Shown one piece after another: positions 38,697 through 52,808 of a stretch of DNA of 64,000 nt; the first letter of the stretch is position 1; each line of letters opens with the position of its first letter. A program made the position numbers and the translations under genes. The notes under the pieces were generated by a model that was not told the origin of the DNA, made no database searches, and worked only from the letters and a program-made list of their open reading frames with translations. This DNA is from Rotaria macrura (lineage: Eukaryota; Rotifera; Eurotatoria; Philodinida; Philodinidae): contig OENT01000461.1 of assembly GCA_900239685.1 (NCBI GenBank), positions 48,991-112,990 of the forward strand, written 5' to 3'.

Positions 38697-41600
38697 TTAA
38701 TCATTGTGTACGATGACAACCATTAAATGTTCATCATCAATCGTTGTTGTATGTGATGGAGATGTATTTGAAAAATGGATTGATGGACATATTATTTTTA
38801 ATATTTTTTTACTAAACTGACACGAAGGAAATATGTGTATTACAGCTGTTTCTTGTCTAGATAGATGCTCATCTTCATTGTGATAAGTCGGATGGAATGG
38901 CATCGATATAACACCAGCTGCTTCTTTCCTATAAGCAAAAGCAAATACAAATAATGCATGAAAACAAATTGAAATCCAGTGAACAGAATCAATGATGTTA
39001 TTCGAATTTGTTTTTCCAATTGATCTGTTGTTCGCTGAAAAGCGGAAGTTGATATTAAAAGTCGACACTTATGTCAAACGGGAACAATTCTTTTATCGTA
39101 AAGATTTCGAAAAACAGAATAATATTAATATTTAAATGGGGTCCCGAAAATCATTTTCTTTTATAAACAATCTATTTAAACAAAACAATCTTCAATTTAA
39201 TTTCATTCTAGACTGTTAAAACATTTTTTCAATAGCTTCAGTAAATACATTTTATATCGATCAACACAACTATGACACTTTCGTGTATTCAATATTAATC
39301 CATTGACCGATCTAGACAAGATTAATAGACAGATTCTTTCACGAGAGAACATTACCATGATCCATTTACTCGTTTTAATTTTTATCCCTATTCTAATCTA
39401 TGTTTTCCCATTTCAATGCATAGAGCAACAAGATTCTGTTGACTTAAGGGCGATAAAATGCTTCGTATAAATATGATAATTGATTTATTTTACTAAAATA
39501 TACATCCGATCCTAATATTGTTTTATTTCAAGGACATCTCATGTTGTACGGAGACTGACACAAACGGAAACTAGCGACGAATGATAATCGTCTTTCTTGA
39601 AAATAAGCTCGTAATTTTCTACGTAAATCATGCAGTCAGTAAGAGTACGAATGACTTGTCATTATGTAGGAATGAAGTTTATATTAAGAATTCATCCACT
39701 CGAAACTGATGCTTTCCTAAGGAACTAGCCTGACTCTGACTTAACAGTAGATTACCCTTGAATCGAAAATGTGCCATTTCTCAAATTCGCTAATATGTGG
39801 GAAAAGATATTGATAGTGTAATACGTGGTCAGTTTAAAAAAGTGACAATAATAGTATCTTGTATCGTCAGAATGATTATCATCATGCATAACGTATGTTA
39901 CTGGTAATAGTTCAATTAAAACTCTGATTCAAATCAAGAAACGTCTATTTAGTTACTGGAACTCTAAGCCAATAGTTTTCAATCTAATTGAGTTCAACCT
40001 GGATTATAGTTTTTTACTCTTAATGGTCACTACGAAAAACAATTCTAAGACTTTTCGAACCATCCTAAAAATTGTATTCCCGATTGAATTGGAATTCAAT
40101 ATGTATCATGGAAAATCCCTCACACAGTATACTAGTCTGTATCTTACCTAGTTTATATTGAATAGAGATTTAAAAAGGATGAACATATCACTTTGGTTTA
40201 ACACTTTGAAAAACTTTTGGATTCGACATGTTCTATCTATAGTGTGAGATAACTTTGTAATTTTCTATTCTTGATGAAAAAAATTTGTAAAAACAGAATT
40301 GTAATCGACATAAATCAGTTTCTATTTGGATTTTTGATTGTAACTTGTAAGTGACCCTTAGAATCAACTTAATTACAGCGTCTTCATCTCAAGGAAATAA
40401 GCATTTTTTCTCAAATGATTTTTTTCTTTGTCAGATTCTTTCTACTTACTCTTCTAGATAATTAATCAGATAAGAAAGTGATGCTTCATTTTGATCATTT
40501 TCCATATTTCTATGAATGTCATCGTCGTCAAGTTTTTCTCTTTTGATTTCAACAATTTGATCGTTGTCATTCATGTGCGATGGTGACAACATTTCATTTT
40601 TTATTTTTGCCCTTGGTATATGTAGTTCTATCAGATTTAATGATTCGTTTAACTTATAGATTTTAGGTGACGCTATCAGTATGGAAAATTGAGTTTGATT
40701 TGCTATATTCATTAGTTTACGACTACTAATCGATGGTAATCCATTTGATGCATGACCATTGATATTCATCTGTGAACCAATTCCTAACACAGATAATGCA
40801 TGAGTAACGCTACCACAGAGTTTTCTTTCTAAATCTTCAAGTTTATGCAAATCAAGACGAAGTCGTTGAGTAATTTTTAATTCAGTTTTAGCTGCAATGA
40901 GATCACCTGGTTGGCCTAATTGAGAGAAGATATGAAATGTGCATGAAACTAGTATAGACACAAAAACAAAGTAGAATCAAATCAATCGATACCAAGTAGA
41001 ATACTAGCCAATGTTGGACTTCCAGCCAGAAAATGCATTCGTGCATCATAAGCATGAGATTTCAGTATAAATTGTACAGGATAAACAGTTGATAATGCGG
41101 TATTACTTTTTGTCACAGATGCATTCAATTGTTCACAAAGAATCATTAATTCATTTAGATTATTTACATTGGTTGTGTCATTTGTCGATAAATATGAACC
41201 TAATGGGCCATAGAATGTTCGCCCAGCTATAGGTGCTTGATTTGTTAATGGTGGACTTTCACTGCCATCTGTTGATCGTCGTTGTTTTATAGTATTTAAC
41301 ATTGAAGACGGCTCTGGTGTTGGTGAATGTGACTGTATTTCTGTTTTCACATTTTCGACCAGATTATCTTGAGTTTGTTGATCTGTTTTCCCACCATTTG
41401 ATGAAGAACGTGTACGATCACGTGTTGGTGTTGTAGGTGATTTGCTACGTGATTTGGAACGAGACGATGAGTGTGATTGTCGTCGATTCGATGTTTTTTT
41501 TTGTGGCCGAACAATAACAAAACGTCGAGACGTTGGACGCTCGAGAAAGTCAATACGAAAACCTACATTAGATTATAGAACTATCCAAGTAATTCTGGTC

Positions 41601-44385
41601 ATATGAGAATGTGAAAATATAACTCGACTATTGTTCCCACTTATCGGTTTACTTAATTAATAGTTCTGAAATGAACTAAAAATGATTTCTTCATAGATCA
41701 TAAAACGGCACTAGTTATAGATGATCCGTAATGATTTTTTTTTATTAGTGCATGAGATAATTCGAGACGATGAAAAAATATAACAAGGAGTTATCAAGCG
41801 CTTACACTTGTACTTCGACGTTCGTAGTTGTTTAGAGTGTGCTTCACTAAATTAACTATTCTATGGAATCTATTCTATTCATATTTTCTTACCACGACGT
41901 GACGATAACGATGAATCAGTTTCACTTTGTACAGGTCGTCCATCGACAATTTTAATTGTACCAATAAGTTTTGTACGTGCTTTAATCGCATCTTCAACAT
42001 CACTATATGTTACAATAGCCGTTGGATCACCCGATGAATAATCAAGCGATTTAATTTGTCCATAGCGTGAAAATGCATGCTCAAGATCACGACGTTTAAT
42101 ATCTAACTGTATGTTACCAACCCAAAGATATTTAGTTGGTACAATTTTGCCTGAAAATATACATATATAATACATATTGAGATATCCAATGAACATGTTC
42201 GTCCTCATATAATCCATTAATTATATGCGTATTTATAAGTCAAGAGAAAGAAAGATATATTTGCGTACTCTCGAATAATTATTAATGTTAATAAGTACGC
42301 ATAATCAATAACAATTTTGATTTGTTGAACTGAAAAAAGAGAAGATTTCTGTCAGCTATCAATTTATTCGAAGACAAAGTAGTCCGAATGCACTTGAGAA
42401 AATAAATTTCATTAATCAGTCGATTCATCATTATTAGTTGTGTGTTTCACTCAAAACAACGATAGCAAACAAATATATATATACATAGTAGAAGAATACC
42501 ATGACTAAAGCGAGAAAGTTTGTCGACCGAAGTACACAGACGAGATGATAGAAATAATAAAAAAAGAAATATATCGATAGAAGTCAACTTTCATTGTTAA
42601 TAAATATATATATATATGTATAAATACTTAAGTAAATAAATCATATTATATGGTGACATTATAAAATAAAAAAACACATTATACACAAAAACTTCCACTT
42701 CTGATCTAGTTGACAATCAGATATATTATTCATAGACACATTATTTTTATCAATGAATAATAATCTGTAAATGGCATGATGATTTATATTCGTTGTTACT
42801 TGTATCTATCGCTTAATGTTTAGTTTTTTCTCTTCATGTCCGTCATGAAACTATGTATATTTCAGAAAGAAATAGAACAGTACTATGATTATACAATAAT
42901 CCAATAAATAATCGATGGGTTCAATACGAACAATAGAAAATTTATGTTGGAATCTCAAAAAATGACAAGATTGATTAACTCAATGTCTAACAAGAATCAA
43001 AAGACTATGACATAAAAGCATACAGTATATCAGATCAATATCTATTCTATCTTTGTACGAAGGAAATTCTTAGCAGAGAACAAAAAGCAAACATTTTCAA
43101 TTGAGAAAGCCATTCAATATATAGAAGTATATAAATCAGAGATAAATAATCATATACGTACCGTAGCTAATTTTGCAATCGATTTTTCCAATCACTTGAC
43201 CATCCATGCTTTGACGCGCCTCATATGCCATGTCAACATTTTCATATTGAATCATTGCTCGAATAGGTTTGGTTGACGACGATTTTTTAAGATCAACTAT
43301 AAATAATAAATTTACTAAATTCTATTCTTTAATCATCAAATTATATCGTACTCTCTTTAATACTTCCAAAGCGGCCAAATATTTCTTCTAATTTTGATTC
43401 AGTTATACTTCGTTCAAGATTTTCTACACATATAATACGCGTTGGCTCATTTTGAGCATTAGATTCATTATCGTGATTAGGTCGATGCGTTGATGATGAT
43501 ATTGAAGCTGTTCTGTGACTATTTGGTGTTCGACTACGTTCTTTTTTAGAATGATGATGGCGACGATCAGGCGATGATGAAGAACGTTTTCGCTGTCGAC
43601 TAGATTTAGTTTTAACATAATCAACTAAATCAGGTGGTAATGGTATGAATGGTGAATATTGTCGACGTGATAGATGTCCACGTGTGTTTCTAGGTTGATG
43701 TCGTGGTGGTGACCGACGATGAGAATGATTTTGAGAAATGACGGGGGGTAACAAAGGGCTTGGGAGTGGTGAACGTCGATATCGTTGTTGTGGTGAGGGA
43801 CGTTCACGCAAACTGTCAACTTTTGTCGTTTGAATAGTTGGAAATGGCGTACGAAGATGAGCTCTAATAGAAACATGTATGCAGATATTAAATTCAATGT
43901 ATGCAAAAAAAAAGAACAATTCTTACGGTTCTATTTGAATTTGCATATTTTGCCAAAGAAGACCCATTTCAGAATATCGAGCTTGATATGCATCTTCATG
44001 ATTTGAAAAATGAATAAACACTAAACGTTCGTTAGTTTTATGAAAGATTTTCACGTTAGTTGCGTGGTATCTTGAAAACTTCTTATCACATAGATCTCGA
44101 ATTTCTAATACAGAAAAAAAACAAATAAAAATTCCAAGTTCCAATTTCATCATAGAATATTGATCACGCTGTATATTCACCTAAATCCGATAATCTTGGA
44201 CTTATATTCCTCAGACATATGGATGTGTACTGCCAGGATTGATCGTGTACATTGCCATAATTTCGATTATTTGAACTTGATGGTTTCGAACGTTTTGTTG
44301 GCGGTAAACTGTCGGATGGCGATCGAGAATAACGTGCTCGACGAGAACCACCACCATTACAGGAACCCAGAGGTGGACCGAACAT
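38697..44385 (-). CDS. RBM15: RBM15/spenito homologue: three RRMs plus SPOC domain
   Basis: Eight exons on the minus strand: 44385-44181, 44104-43927, 43863-43352, 43296-43162, 42150-41893, 41562-40993, 40948-40450, 38928-38697; 862 residues. RRM1 is at ~53-128 (YTSICLRNISPRLSD). An Arg/Ser/His-rich linker follows. RRM2 is at ~268-344 (TRIICVENL, then MIQYENVDMAYEAR and KISYG) and RRM3 at ~347-428 (TKYLWVGNIQ, GQIKSLDYSSGD). A second RS-rich linker leads to the SPOC domain at ~550-862, with LKITQRLRLD and LEEKEAAGVISMP, ending with DDEHLMVVIVHND. Three RRMs with SPOC is the RBM15/RBM15B (spenito) layout; SPEN has four RRMs. Family role: nuclear, recruits the m6A writer complex to RNA and interacts with chromatin regulators through SPOC. 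The SPOC-coding region is split by a 1.5 kb intron (40449-38929), so the last exon is easily missed. Confidence 0.93.
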
Positions 44386-44785
44386 TTTTTGTTGTTGTTA
44401 GCACAATGGAATTGGTTAGTGATAGAAAATTATATGAGACACTTGATCACGACTTGAGTATCCCAAAAGGACGAGATGTCGAGAAAAAAAGAACAACAAA
44501 AACAAATAGACTCTTTGGTATTTGATGGATTTCTATTGATGCAAAGAGGACAATACATTCTGATGCATCTATGCACTTGAATTTCATTGAAAATATTGAA
44601 ATAACTTTATTCAATATATAATCCTTTAAAATTTCATTCTTTACATGACAGAAATCATATAGAAATAAAGGAATGATGCGACACATAAAAGCGCGCAACA
44701 AAGAAACCATGATGCATTGTCTTGGAAATGGCAGTTTTTCTATCAATTTTGCTATTTTATTCGGTTTTCCTCACCGAAAAAAGAC
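44386..44785. promoter_or_regulatory. Short bidirectional promoter region
   Basis: Only 400 bp separate the divergent start codons of RBM15 (-) and the coiled-coil/EEFSEC-IV gene (+), so both promoters and 5' UTRs must share it. No specific motif is recognised. Confidence 0.5.
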
Positions 44786-46613
44786 ATGCAACCAATACAG
44801 CAATTGAAATCCGATATAATATTAGCGCCATCTCCGCATCCAGCAATTAGTTCTATTGTTGGAAAGGTAAATATCTACGAAAATATTTTCAATTATACGA
44901 ACTTAAATCGACGTCAAGCTATGAAAATTTAGTCAATGGAATTTATTCACTAATTCAATCATATGTCATTGTTTTGGATTCATAGTTAATATGAAACAGA
45001 CATATTTTTTCTTTTCTAAAAAACGTAATTTAAAATTTTTGTGTCAAATATAGTACTTCATAGAATGTAAACCTTTCGAATAGCTCACATGACGATTCGA
45101 AGTATATTTCGTTCTGTTTCGTTTCTTTTTATCGTATGCAATCGGTACCGCACTCTACACTGCTTTCACATGACTGATGCTCATTAGATCGAGCAGTTTT
45201 TAAAAGTTAGATCTACGCGGGTAGATATAGGACCCTTCCTAGTTCGTATATTGATTTGTATGTGTGCAGTTGAAAGTAAGATTAGAATGAATCTTCGTAT
45301 TTCAACAGAATCTTAATTCACAACATATATGTATAACACATTCATAGGAAAATAATGAACCATCTACACCATTATCAGTCAAACGTAAACAAGTACTAAT
45401 TAATGAAAAGAATACGAGTATTCTTCAATTATGGGATCAAAAATTACGTTTATCAAATGATCGAATGGAGGTAAACAGTTTTTATTTTTATTGTCATTCT
45501 AATTATCTGTTTTTTCTTTTTATAAATTATTGTTATTAAGGCTTATGCACTGAATGAAATGGCAAATATTGAACGATTACGCAATACTGAGCAAAGAATC
45601 ACTTCAACAGTTGATGAAATCACAACTGAATTCAGAAACCGCATTCAAGCAATATTAACTGAAAATCAATTATTACTAAGTATTAACAAAAACAAAAAAA
45701 AAAGCTTCTTCTTCGCCTAGCATTAAGAGAATTATATTTTTCATTCAGCACAAGTACCACACACACTAGCACCATCGACTCTTTTTAAAGATGGACAACA
45801 AATGACGAGTGAAGCATTCTTTGATGAGATGAATGTAAAATCAAATCTATTATCTTGATTTTAAATTGCATTTCTATTTTCTTAGAAACGTTATTTTACT
45901 AATGACAAATCCTATGAAAAATATGCTGAAACAATGGAATTGTTTCGATCAACCTACTTAACATTGAAGAAAAACAATGATCAACTACGATCGCAAATGA
46001 AAAATCTTAACATAAATCAAGAATTACTTGCAGTAAGATTTTGTGTCAATTGTATATCTATATTTTTGTTGCGTACAATATATAGGTGCAAGAACAATTA
46101 GAAAATGCTTTACTCGAACGTGATAGCTATGTGTCATTATATACCATGGCGAAAATACGTGCTGAAAAGGCAGAAGAAAAAAACAACAAGAACAATGAAC
46201 AACAACAATCTATTGTTGAACTACTTGTTGAAAAGTTTGGTTTTATAGATCGTGTGCTTGATGGAAATACTTTACTAGCACGTGATTTATTCAAACCGGA
46301 TACTAATATTGAAATATTTACGAATTTTAATGTACAATTAAGTACTGGTGAACAAGGTTACATTGAAACAGCTAAAGGTTGTCCACCAGGAAAGTTTAAA
46401 ATCTGTATACCTAGTATGTATCAAGAGAGAAAAACAAGCCACTTTATGTTTTGTATGTGATCATATTCTTTTCGTTTAGATGGAATTTTATCTGAAACAA
46501 AAGAATTAATAATAAATCGAGATGATGAATCCATAGAATCTGTACGTGTCATTCTCAAATTTCGAAAATATCTCTTTCAATCATCAGATATTAACTTGGA
46601 TCAAACGAATTAA
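44786..46613 (+). CDS. Coiled-coil protein fused to an EEFSEC/SelB domain IV
   Basis: Seven exons: 44786-44866, 45348-45470, 45541-45679, 45749-45834, 45886-46032, 46086-46413, 46480-46613; phases agree and give 345 residues. Residues ~45-235 are charged heptad-type helix (for example TLKKNNDQLRSQMKNL and MAKIRAEKAEEKNN), i.e. coiled coil. Residues ~241-335 match the C-terminal domain IV of the eukaryotic selenocysteine elongation factor: FGFIDRV, then LFKPDTNIEIF, then VQLSTGEQGYIET, then GKFKICIP and a final VRVILKFRKYLF strand. In EEFSEC this domain contacts SECIS-binding protein 2 and the ribosome. The GTPase and domains II-III of EEFSEC are absent from this gene and from the window. Coiled coil and domain IV begin in the same exon (46086-46413), so the fusion is not a splice artefact. 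A role in selenoprotein synthesis cannot be assumed. Confidence 0.8.
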
Positions 46614-47116
46614 TATTTATTGTACAAAAAGAGTTCTTTTTTATTATTGTGCATTGCATGAATGGTAGCTTTAATGTTCTACAATAACGAAATATAAAAA
46701 TGTATAAAATGAAACTGACTAACAACGTACTATGTCACATTCAGACGTATGATAATATGGCAATCAAAACGATGTGAGAAATGTTTGAACAGTACTTTGA
46801 TAAACTATGAAATACATATGTGGGAGGTTGATCGAATTATTCTCTTTCAATAGTTGACCAATCAGATGAGTTCTTGCCATACACGTTTGATTGTTCTTTC
46901 AAGTCGAAGTTCAAAACAATTTTCTTATTGATATTTGTAACTTCTATATATGATTGTGTACGAGGAAATATTCTTTCTTTTCGATCTAGTTATAGCAAAC
47001 AACTATAGTTTGCTTCGTGCGAGAGTTAGAAGTCTTTCCAGGAGATCATCAATTTCAGTCAGTCCGTGCGAGATCACCTATCAAAGAAGTTGTTTAGTAC
47101 TGCGTTGAATGTAGAT

Positions 47117-47685
47117 GTTTTTGTGTACTCAAAAAGTGAGTACACTCTAGAATCGGTCAGTGTGTCCTGCCGTTTACACGATAACTCTTTAGAAATACAT
47201 TCGATTGAGCTGAAATTTTGTGCACAAAATTGTCTGATGAATATCTCGGTCGAGTCCGAAGATGGGAAGGATTCGTCAATAAATGGCTGAGTTATCGAAA
47301 AAATTGTCATTTTTCACCAAACAATCCCTGAGGTGGGGTACAGGGATTTGTTCAAAAAATCTTTTTTCTCAGAATTATCCACAACGTATATAAATTGACT
47401 CAGTTTTTAACGCTGATTCCGAATCTGATATTAGTTTTGAACAAAATCGTAGCTATCTAACAAAAAATCACCTGAAAAGGGTCTGAAAATGCATAAAAAC
47501 TGCATCCCGAAACCAAATGCCTAGATATGTCTGAGATGTTCAGTAGTTTTGGAGTTTCCCAAAAAGGTTTACCATGATACTTCTTCCGTCCACACTTTCT
47601 AGAATGACTGATTTGTCTTATTCACTTTTTGAAGTACACATAACTCTCGGAATTAAGTCCGAAGTTTTCGCATTTATTTTTCTTT
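47117..47685 (+). repeat. Repeat copy A (~569 bp), MITE-like with terminal inverted words
   Basis: Aligns by eye, in reverse complement, over its whole length to 52809-53376, with scattered substitutions and small indels. Near the two ends it carries the inverted words GTGTACTCAAAAAGTGA (47123-47139) and TCACTTTTTGAAGTACAC (47622-47639), as expected for a non-autonomous DNA transposon. The first word also forms a local hairpin with the GAGTACAC that follows. Short open frames exist on both strands but the second copy breaks one of them, so coding is doubtful. Confidence 0.75.
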
Positions 47686-50600
47686 AAATTCGACTCTGCT
47701 TCATTGTCATCGCTTAGAAACAGTTTCGAGTAATCATAGGTTTGATGGCAGAAATCAGATACTTCAGAAAAAATATCGTCTAAATTTCGAATAGAATCAG
47801 GTAAGAACCTTTGCCTTTTGTTTATCGGAAACGAGAAGTTATTTTTCTTCTCTATCCTTTAGTGCAATCGAAAAAAAACTAAACTTAGCAAATCGTTTCT
47901 GAAAGTATTTGTTATCAACCGGCTCTATCGATCCATCGTTTAACAAAAAAACAGTATCAATACAATTATTTCAATGGTGGTGTCTTCTCAACTGAGTAGT
48001 GAAAATTACAACTTTCAAGAGTGTTCCTATCCAATTTTATTCATGATACAGAGCCTTATATCATGTAACGAAACCATAACAGAAGGTTTCAGAAAATACG
48101 TTTAACAAACACTCATCATATTTTGGTGAAATTGCCAGTACACAACTTTTTGATGAATTTTAAAAGATCTAGAAACGCTGACGAATTATATTAGATTTCT
48201 CTGAAACATCGATTTAGTTCATGAAGTTTCTTATACCTTGTGAATTCTACCTTATTGATGCTTATGTTATGAAATCGATGTAGCACTAGATCGACGGAAT
48301 TGCATGAAAAACGACATCCGATGAATTTCATTCGTGTTCGACAAACTGTTTCATTACTTGATATGATCTGCCAGATTTGAATACAAACATCATTTGAATG
48401 TAGTGATGAATCAGTAGCGAACATCACACTCAGATTTTATCATAATATATAATTCTCATGTGGCACAAAAGTATATGGTTTTAGTAGAAATCGGTCTGTC
48501 ATCTCGGTTTGGAAGTAGAAAAGTTCTTCTGTTTTCATCACTCGTAATTAACAATGGATAAATGGAAACGTTTCAAGTGAAAAATCATTGTGGTCACGTG
48601 AGAACAATAAAATAACCACTAATAGCGCATCAGTGAGGAATGAAAACGATTGCAAAACAGAAGAATATCCCTCATGTTGATGTGAGTCAATAGATTATTA
48701 CGTTTCAAAATGATGTTTCGATATGTCATTAGAACAGAGAACAAAAGAATATCACAATCAGAAAAATAATTTGAATAGTCAACTTAAACTTACTGTTGAT
48801 CAACGTTAGAATCAGTCAATACCAGAAATATTCATATGATCAGAAAAGAAAATATGCTAAACAATAAAGATATATGGAATTTATCCACATGTAATCCATA
48901 GAAAAGTAGTAATTATGATCATGGACATGAAAAATATGGTCTCAAACTTTTTCCTTTCATATTTTATTGTTTTGTGAATGAACATTCACATGTATTCAAG
49001 TTGTTTCAAATATTTTCCTTCTATCAACAATATCCATAGAGAAGGATCATACTATACATTATAGGATTGAATAATTAACTGACTCAATGCGAAGAAAACA
49101 TGCTTGAATAATAATTGAAACATCTATGCATTCATCGTCTTTACCATAAGTAGATTTTATTGATGTTACTATTACTCGTCCATTCTATCTTAATTAACGC
49201 TAATGATAGGTATTTGTAAATAAAATACAGCTACATTTGAATACATTCATCTGCAATCGTAATTGACTCTTATTCAGTTATGTCTACCATATCACTATAA
49301 CATCCTATCGTTTCGTTTTATCAGAATCAATGTTTCAATGATATCTTTTACTTTTTCTCTGATACATTATCTTTCAGCATATTTTAACGTTCGATGAAAT
49401 TTACGATTAACATGAGATACTTTCATATAATCACACTGGCGATCAATATAGGTTTTCAATACTTTCATCTGTTAAAAAGAAATTCTTGATCATGAATAAA
49501 AAGGACTTTACGTCTGAGAATAATATTATAGATTAAAAAAAAGAACTCGATTTTCTTGTACAAAGGTCAGGTGATGAGTATTGATTAACATTCTATGACA
49601 TTGATGAAATGAAGTGGAATCTAGAAGAAAGAAATGAATTCATCTCTGAAGAAAAACCTGATATCGAAACATAAATCTAAATTGTATTCACTCGAAAACG
49701 TTTCTTCAATGTTAACATGAATTGTTAGAGTAGAACATTCTCTCGAGCAATGATGTTCAACTCTATCGTTAATGTCGACCTTATCTTCTATATGGAGGAA
49801 TGTACAAGACTCACAATGCATTTTTTTTATCCTTATATTCTATTTGAAATAGTGAAATAATTGTCAACATTTTCATGGATTCCTGGAAGAAAACGACGAA
49901 TAGAAATACATCGGAAAATGATTGATGCTTAACAATGACTTCATTTATCATTTATTATTGAAAAATTGTATGGACGATAATGCGATGTAGATTTCTCTAT
50001 AGTTTCACATTTTCCCCTACTATTGTCAGTCGATTAATCATTATTCTGCTGTCGAGATGATATTGAATCGATTTAGCACGACAGGTTCATCATCGTTCTA
50101 TATTTAAATGCATCAATTATAAGCTTATACTTGATATCTCGTTTATATCCTCTGTTTCACGTATTCAATGACCTTCGTTGTATTGCTGTCGTCGACAGGA
50201 TAATAGAATATTTATGAATTCTTATTCATATGCATACGTATATTGACAGAGAATAGAGTTCACATGCAGATCGATGTTAAATACGAAAAATTTATTTAAA
50301 TAAAACTGTATCAAGTCCTAAGTTATTGGAACTTTCGTTGGTTCGAGTCGATAGTATTTACATTGAGATTATATATTTGGAATTCAATTTTTTGAAAGTT
50401 CGAAAGTAACAGTGGTTTTCATCTGGATTGACAATTGAGTGCATCATATTTCATCTTCTTGATTTTTCTTTTTCAATATTAATCTTCATGAAACATCGGC
50501 AATCGTTGTTAAAGATGCGTATGAATTTGATTGATTGAATGAAAAATATTTTTTCGATAATTTATAATCGATATCATTAATCATGGAACTTCTCTTAACA

Positions 50601-52808
50601 AAGTTATCATTATGGTGTGAATTTAGAGTGTAAAAATGGGTAACGATGAGCATGATGCACAATAGCATTGAAGTTATTTCTATACTTTTGTGATTGACCT
50701 TTTTTAACTTTCGTGCCTTTATTATCCTTTTATTTCAAATTTTAAATAATTCTATGACTATTAAAAACATTAGGAAAATCAAACGATTGTTTATTGTTAT
50801 AAAACTTCAGTTATTTTATACTAGAGAATATTGTATTTCATAAAAGAAAAATGAGTGACACATTTTCTCTCTGGCAGTTGCAAATATAGTACCTGATTCT
50901 TTCAGACAAAGCATCAATCGATCGTAGAAAAAAAAGCAACACATCCTTGTATACCTCAACAGTTGGTGCCTCTTTTCTTCTAATATGTAAATGAATTATG
51001 GGCTGGTTGCATCTTCTATCGTCATCACTATCAGCATAGTAGTAGTCGAATCGTTTATTTCTCTTCCTTGTGCCGCATACTATCGATTTACATCATGATG
51101 TTTGTCTTCTCGATGGCATCTAACTACATTAGTCACGTACAACAATCAAGAAGATAGATACGGCTCATTAACAGATAAGAATCATTTTTCAATAATAAAC
51201 AAATTGTCAAATAATATGAACATCATCAAGACATGCGATTAGTCAACTTCTTCGTTGAATGATGAACTTGTCTTTAGTGATCTACAGATATTTAACGAAA
51301 AAAAAAACAAAGAAAAACACAAGCGAAAAAGGAATGAGTTTATCTTAAGTTTTTATTGGTTGAAAAGTGAAACGGTATGAGCTCAATGTACACTATATAT
51401 TTATACATGCATGCTATACAGATGAATATCATTTGAATTTGATTTTCTATTTTTTAAGAACTCAATATTCTTCGATTGAACGTACGAGAAAACTTACGAA
51501 AATAATCTACGGTTAGGCGTCGAACAGGTTCACATTTGTTTGCTGATGTTTTTTATTTATTAAACTAAAATAAGCAAGCATTTGCGTATCTGCACGATCC
51601 TAGTCAATATTCGCCGATAAAAATCATAATTAAACAATGCAACATAAAGTATCACGAATTACATGATTTTCAAGAAATAGGCTCATTACCTGTAAACTGA
51701 AAGATGCAATTGGTATAAATATATGTATATAATTATATATTCAGTTGCCAGGTTTTCAGCCCTCTTACGAGAAACGATATAGATCGATGATACTTATTGC
51801 TGCTTTATTGTTGATTTTATTTCTCTTGAATTAACTGTGAATCGAAGGAAATAATTTAGTTGTTACTATTATTCATACCATCATCAAACTATCAGAATAC
51901 TCTGAAATATTAGAACTATATGTAAGAAAACTACATCATCAAATCAAGAACATAAGTTATATTTAAAAACTTGGCACACCGAATATCTTGATCATTTTCA
52001 AGTCAATTATCAATCAGCAGTGACAATTAAAATTTCAGGGTATTTTATTAAATTTTAATCCATATTTTTATGCTATCTCGAATCTTATGTTTCATTGAGA
52101 GTATAGTGATAGAAAACAATGATTGTAGGAAAATGTTTCTTTTTTAGTAAAGATTTAGATTTTAAAGGAAAAGCAACTTTCAATTCAAATTTTAAAATAG
52201 AATTTTATTCTTTCGTCATGCATGAACTTGAAGAGTAAGATTTGGTAGAGAAAGTATCTCATTGTTACATTTTCTCTTTTTAAATAGGTATCGCTAAAAA
52301 AGATTAATATTCAAGACACGTCAAATTGCACATCAAGATCATCAAATTAGACAAAAATATACAGATTTTATTGCATTCGAATATCTAGTTCACTTTAAAA
52401 TCATAACTATTCAAAAGGTTTCATTATAAAAAAAATAACAAATATCGTAAGATAGCTCACGTTGACTTAGTACAGAGAACACCTTTAATTTATTGAAAAC
52501 ATAATCTTGTACAATTTAAAAACTGTGAAATCATACGTGCAAAGCAACACATCATAATCTGTTTCTAACAGGCTTCTGTCGAAGTCGTTCAATGGCCAAT
52601 AGATGTTTAAATTCAAAAAAAAAAAGACGGACTATGTAAACAATGAACGAACTTTTGTTTGAATAAGCACTTTAGTTCCCACTTAACAAGTGTTCTCAAT
52701 AAATTAAATTTCAACCACGAACAAAAACAATCTTGATCATTATTTAAAAGGACTGTGACATAGGAATTCTAGTTAATTACTATTGATCAACATGGACGAC
52801 TTGAAAGT

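Noticed and set aside
38697..38928. First read as a 5' exon of the RhoGAP gene
   Set aside because: Its sequence completes the SPOC domain and its acceptor phase fits the RBM15 exon ending at 40450, so it was reassigned to RBM15.
47066..47290. Plus-strand frame in repeat copy A as a gene
   Set aside because: It extends across the repeat boundary, and the equivalent frame in copy B is interrupted by a stop. Treated as part of a non-coding repeat.
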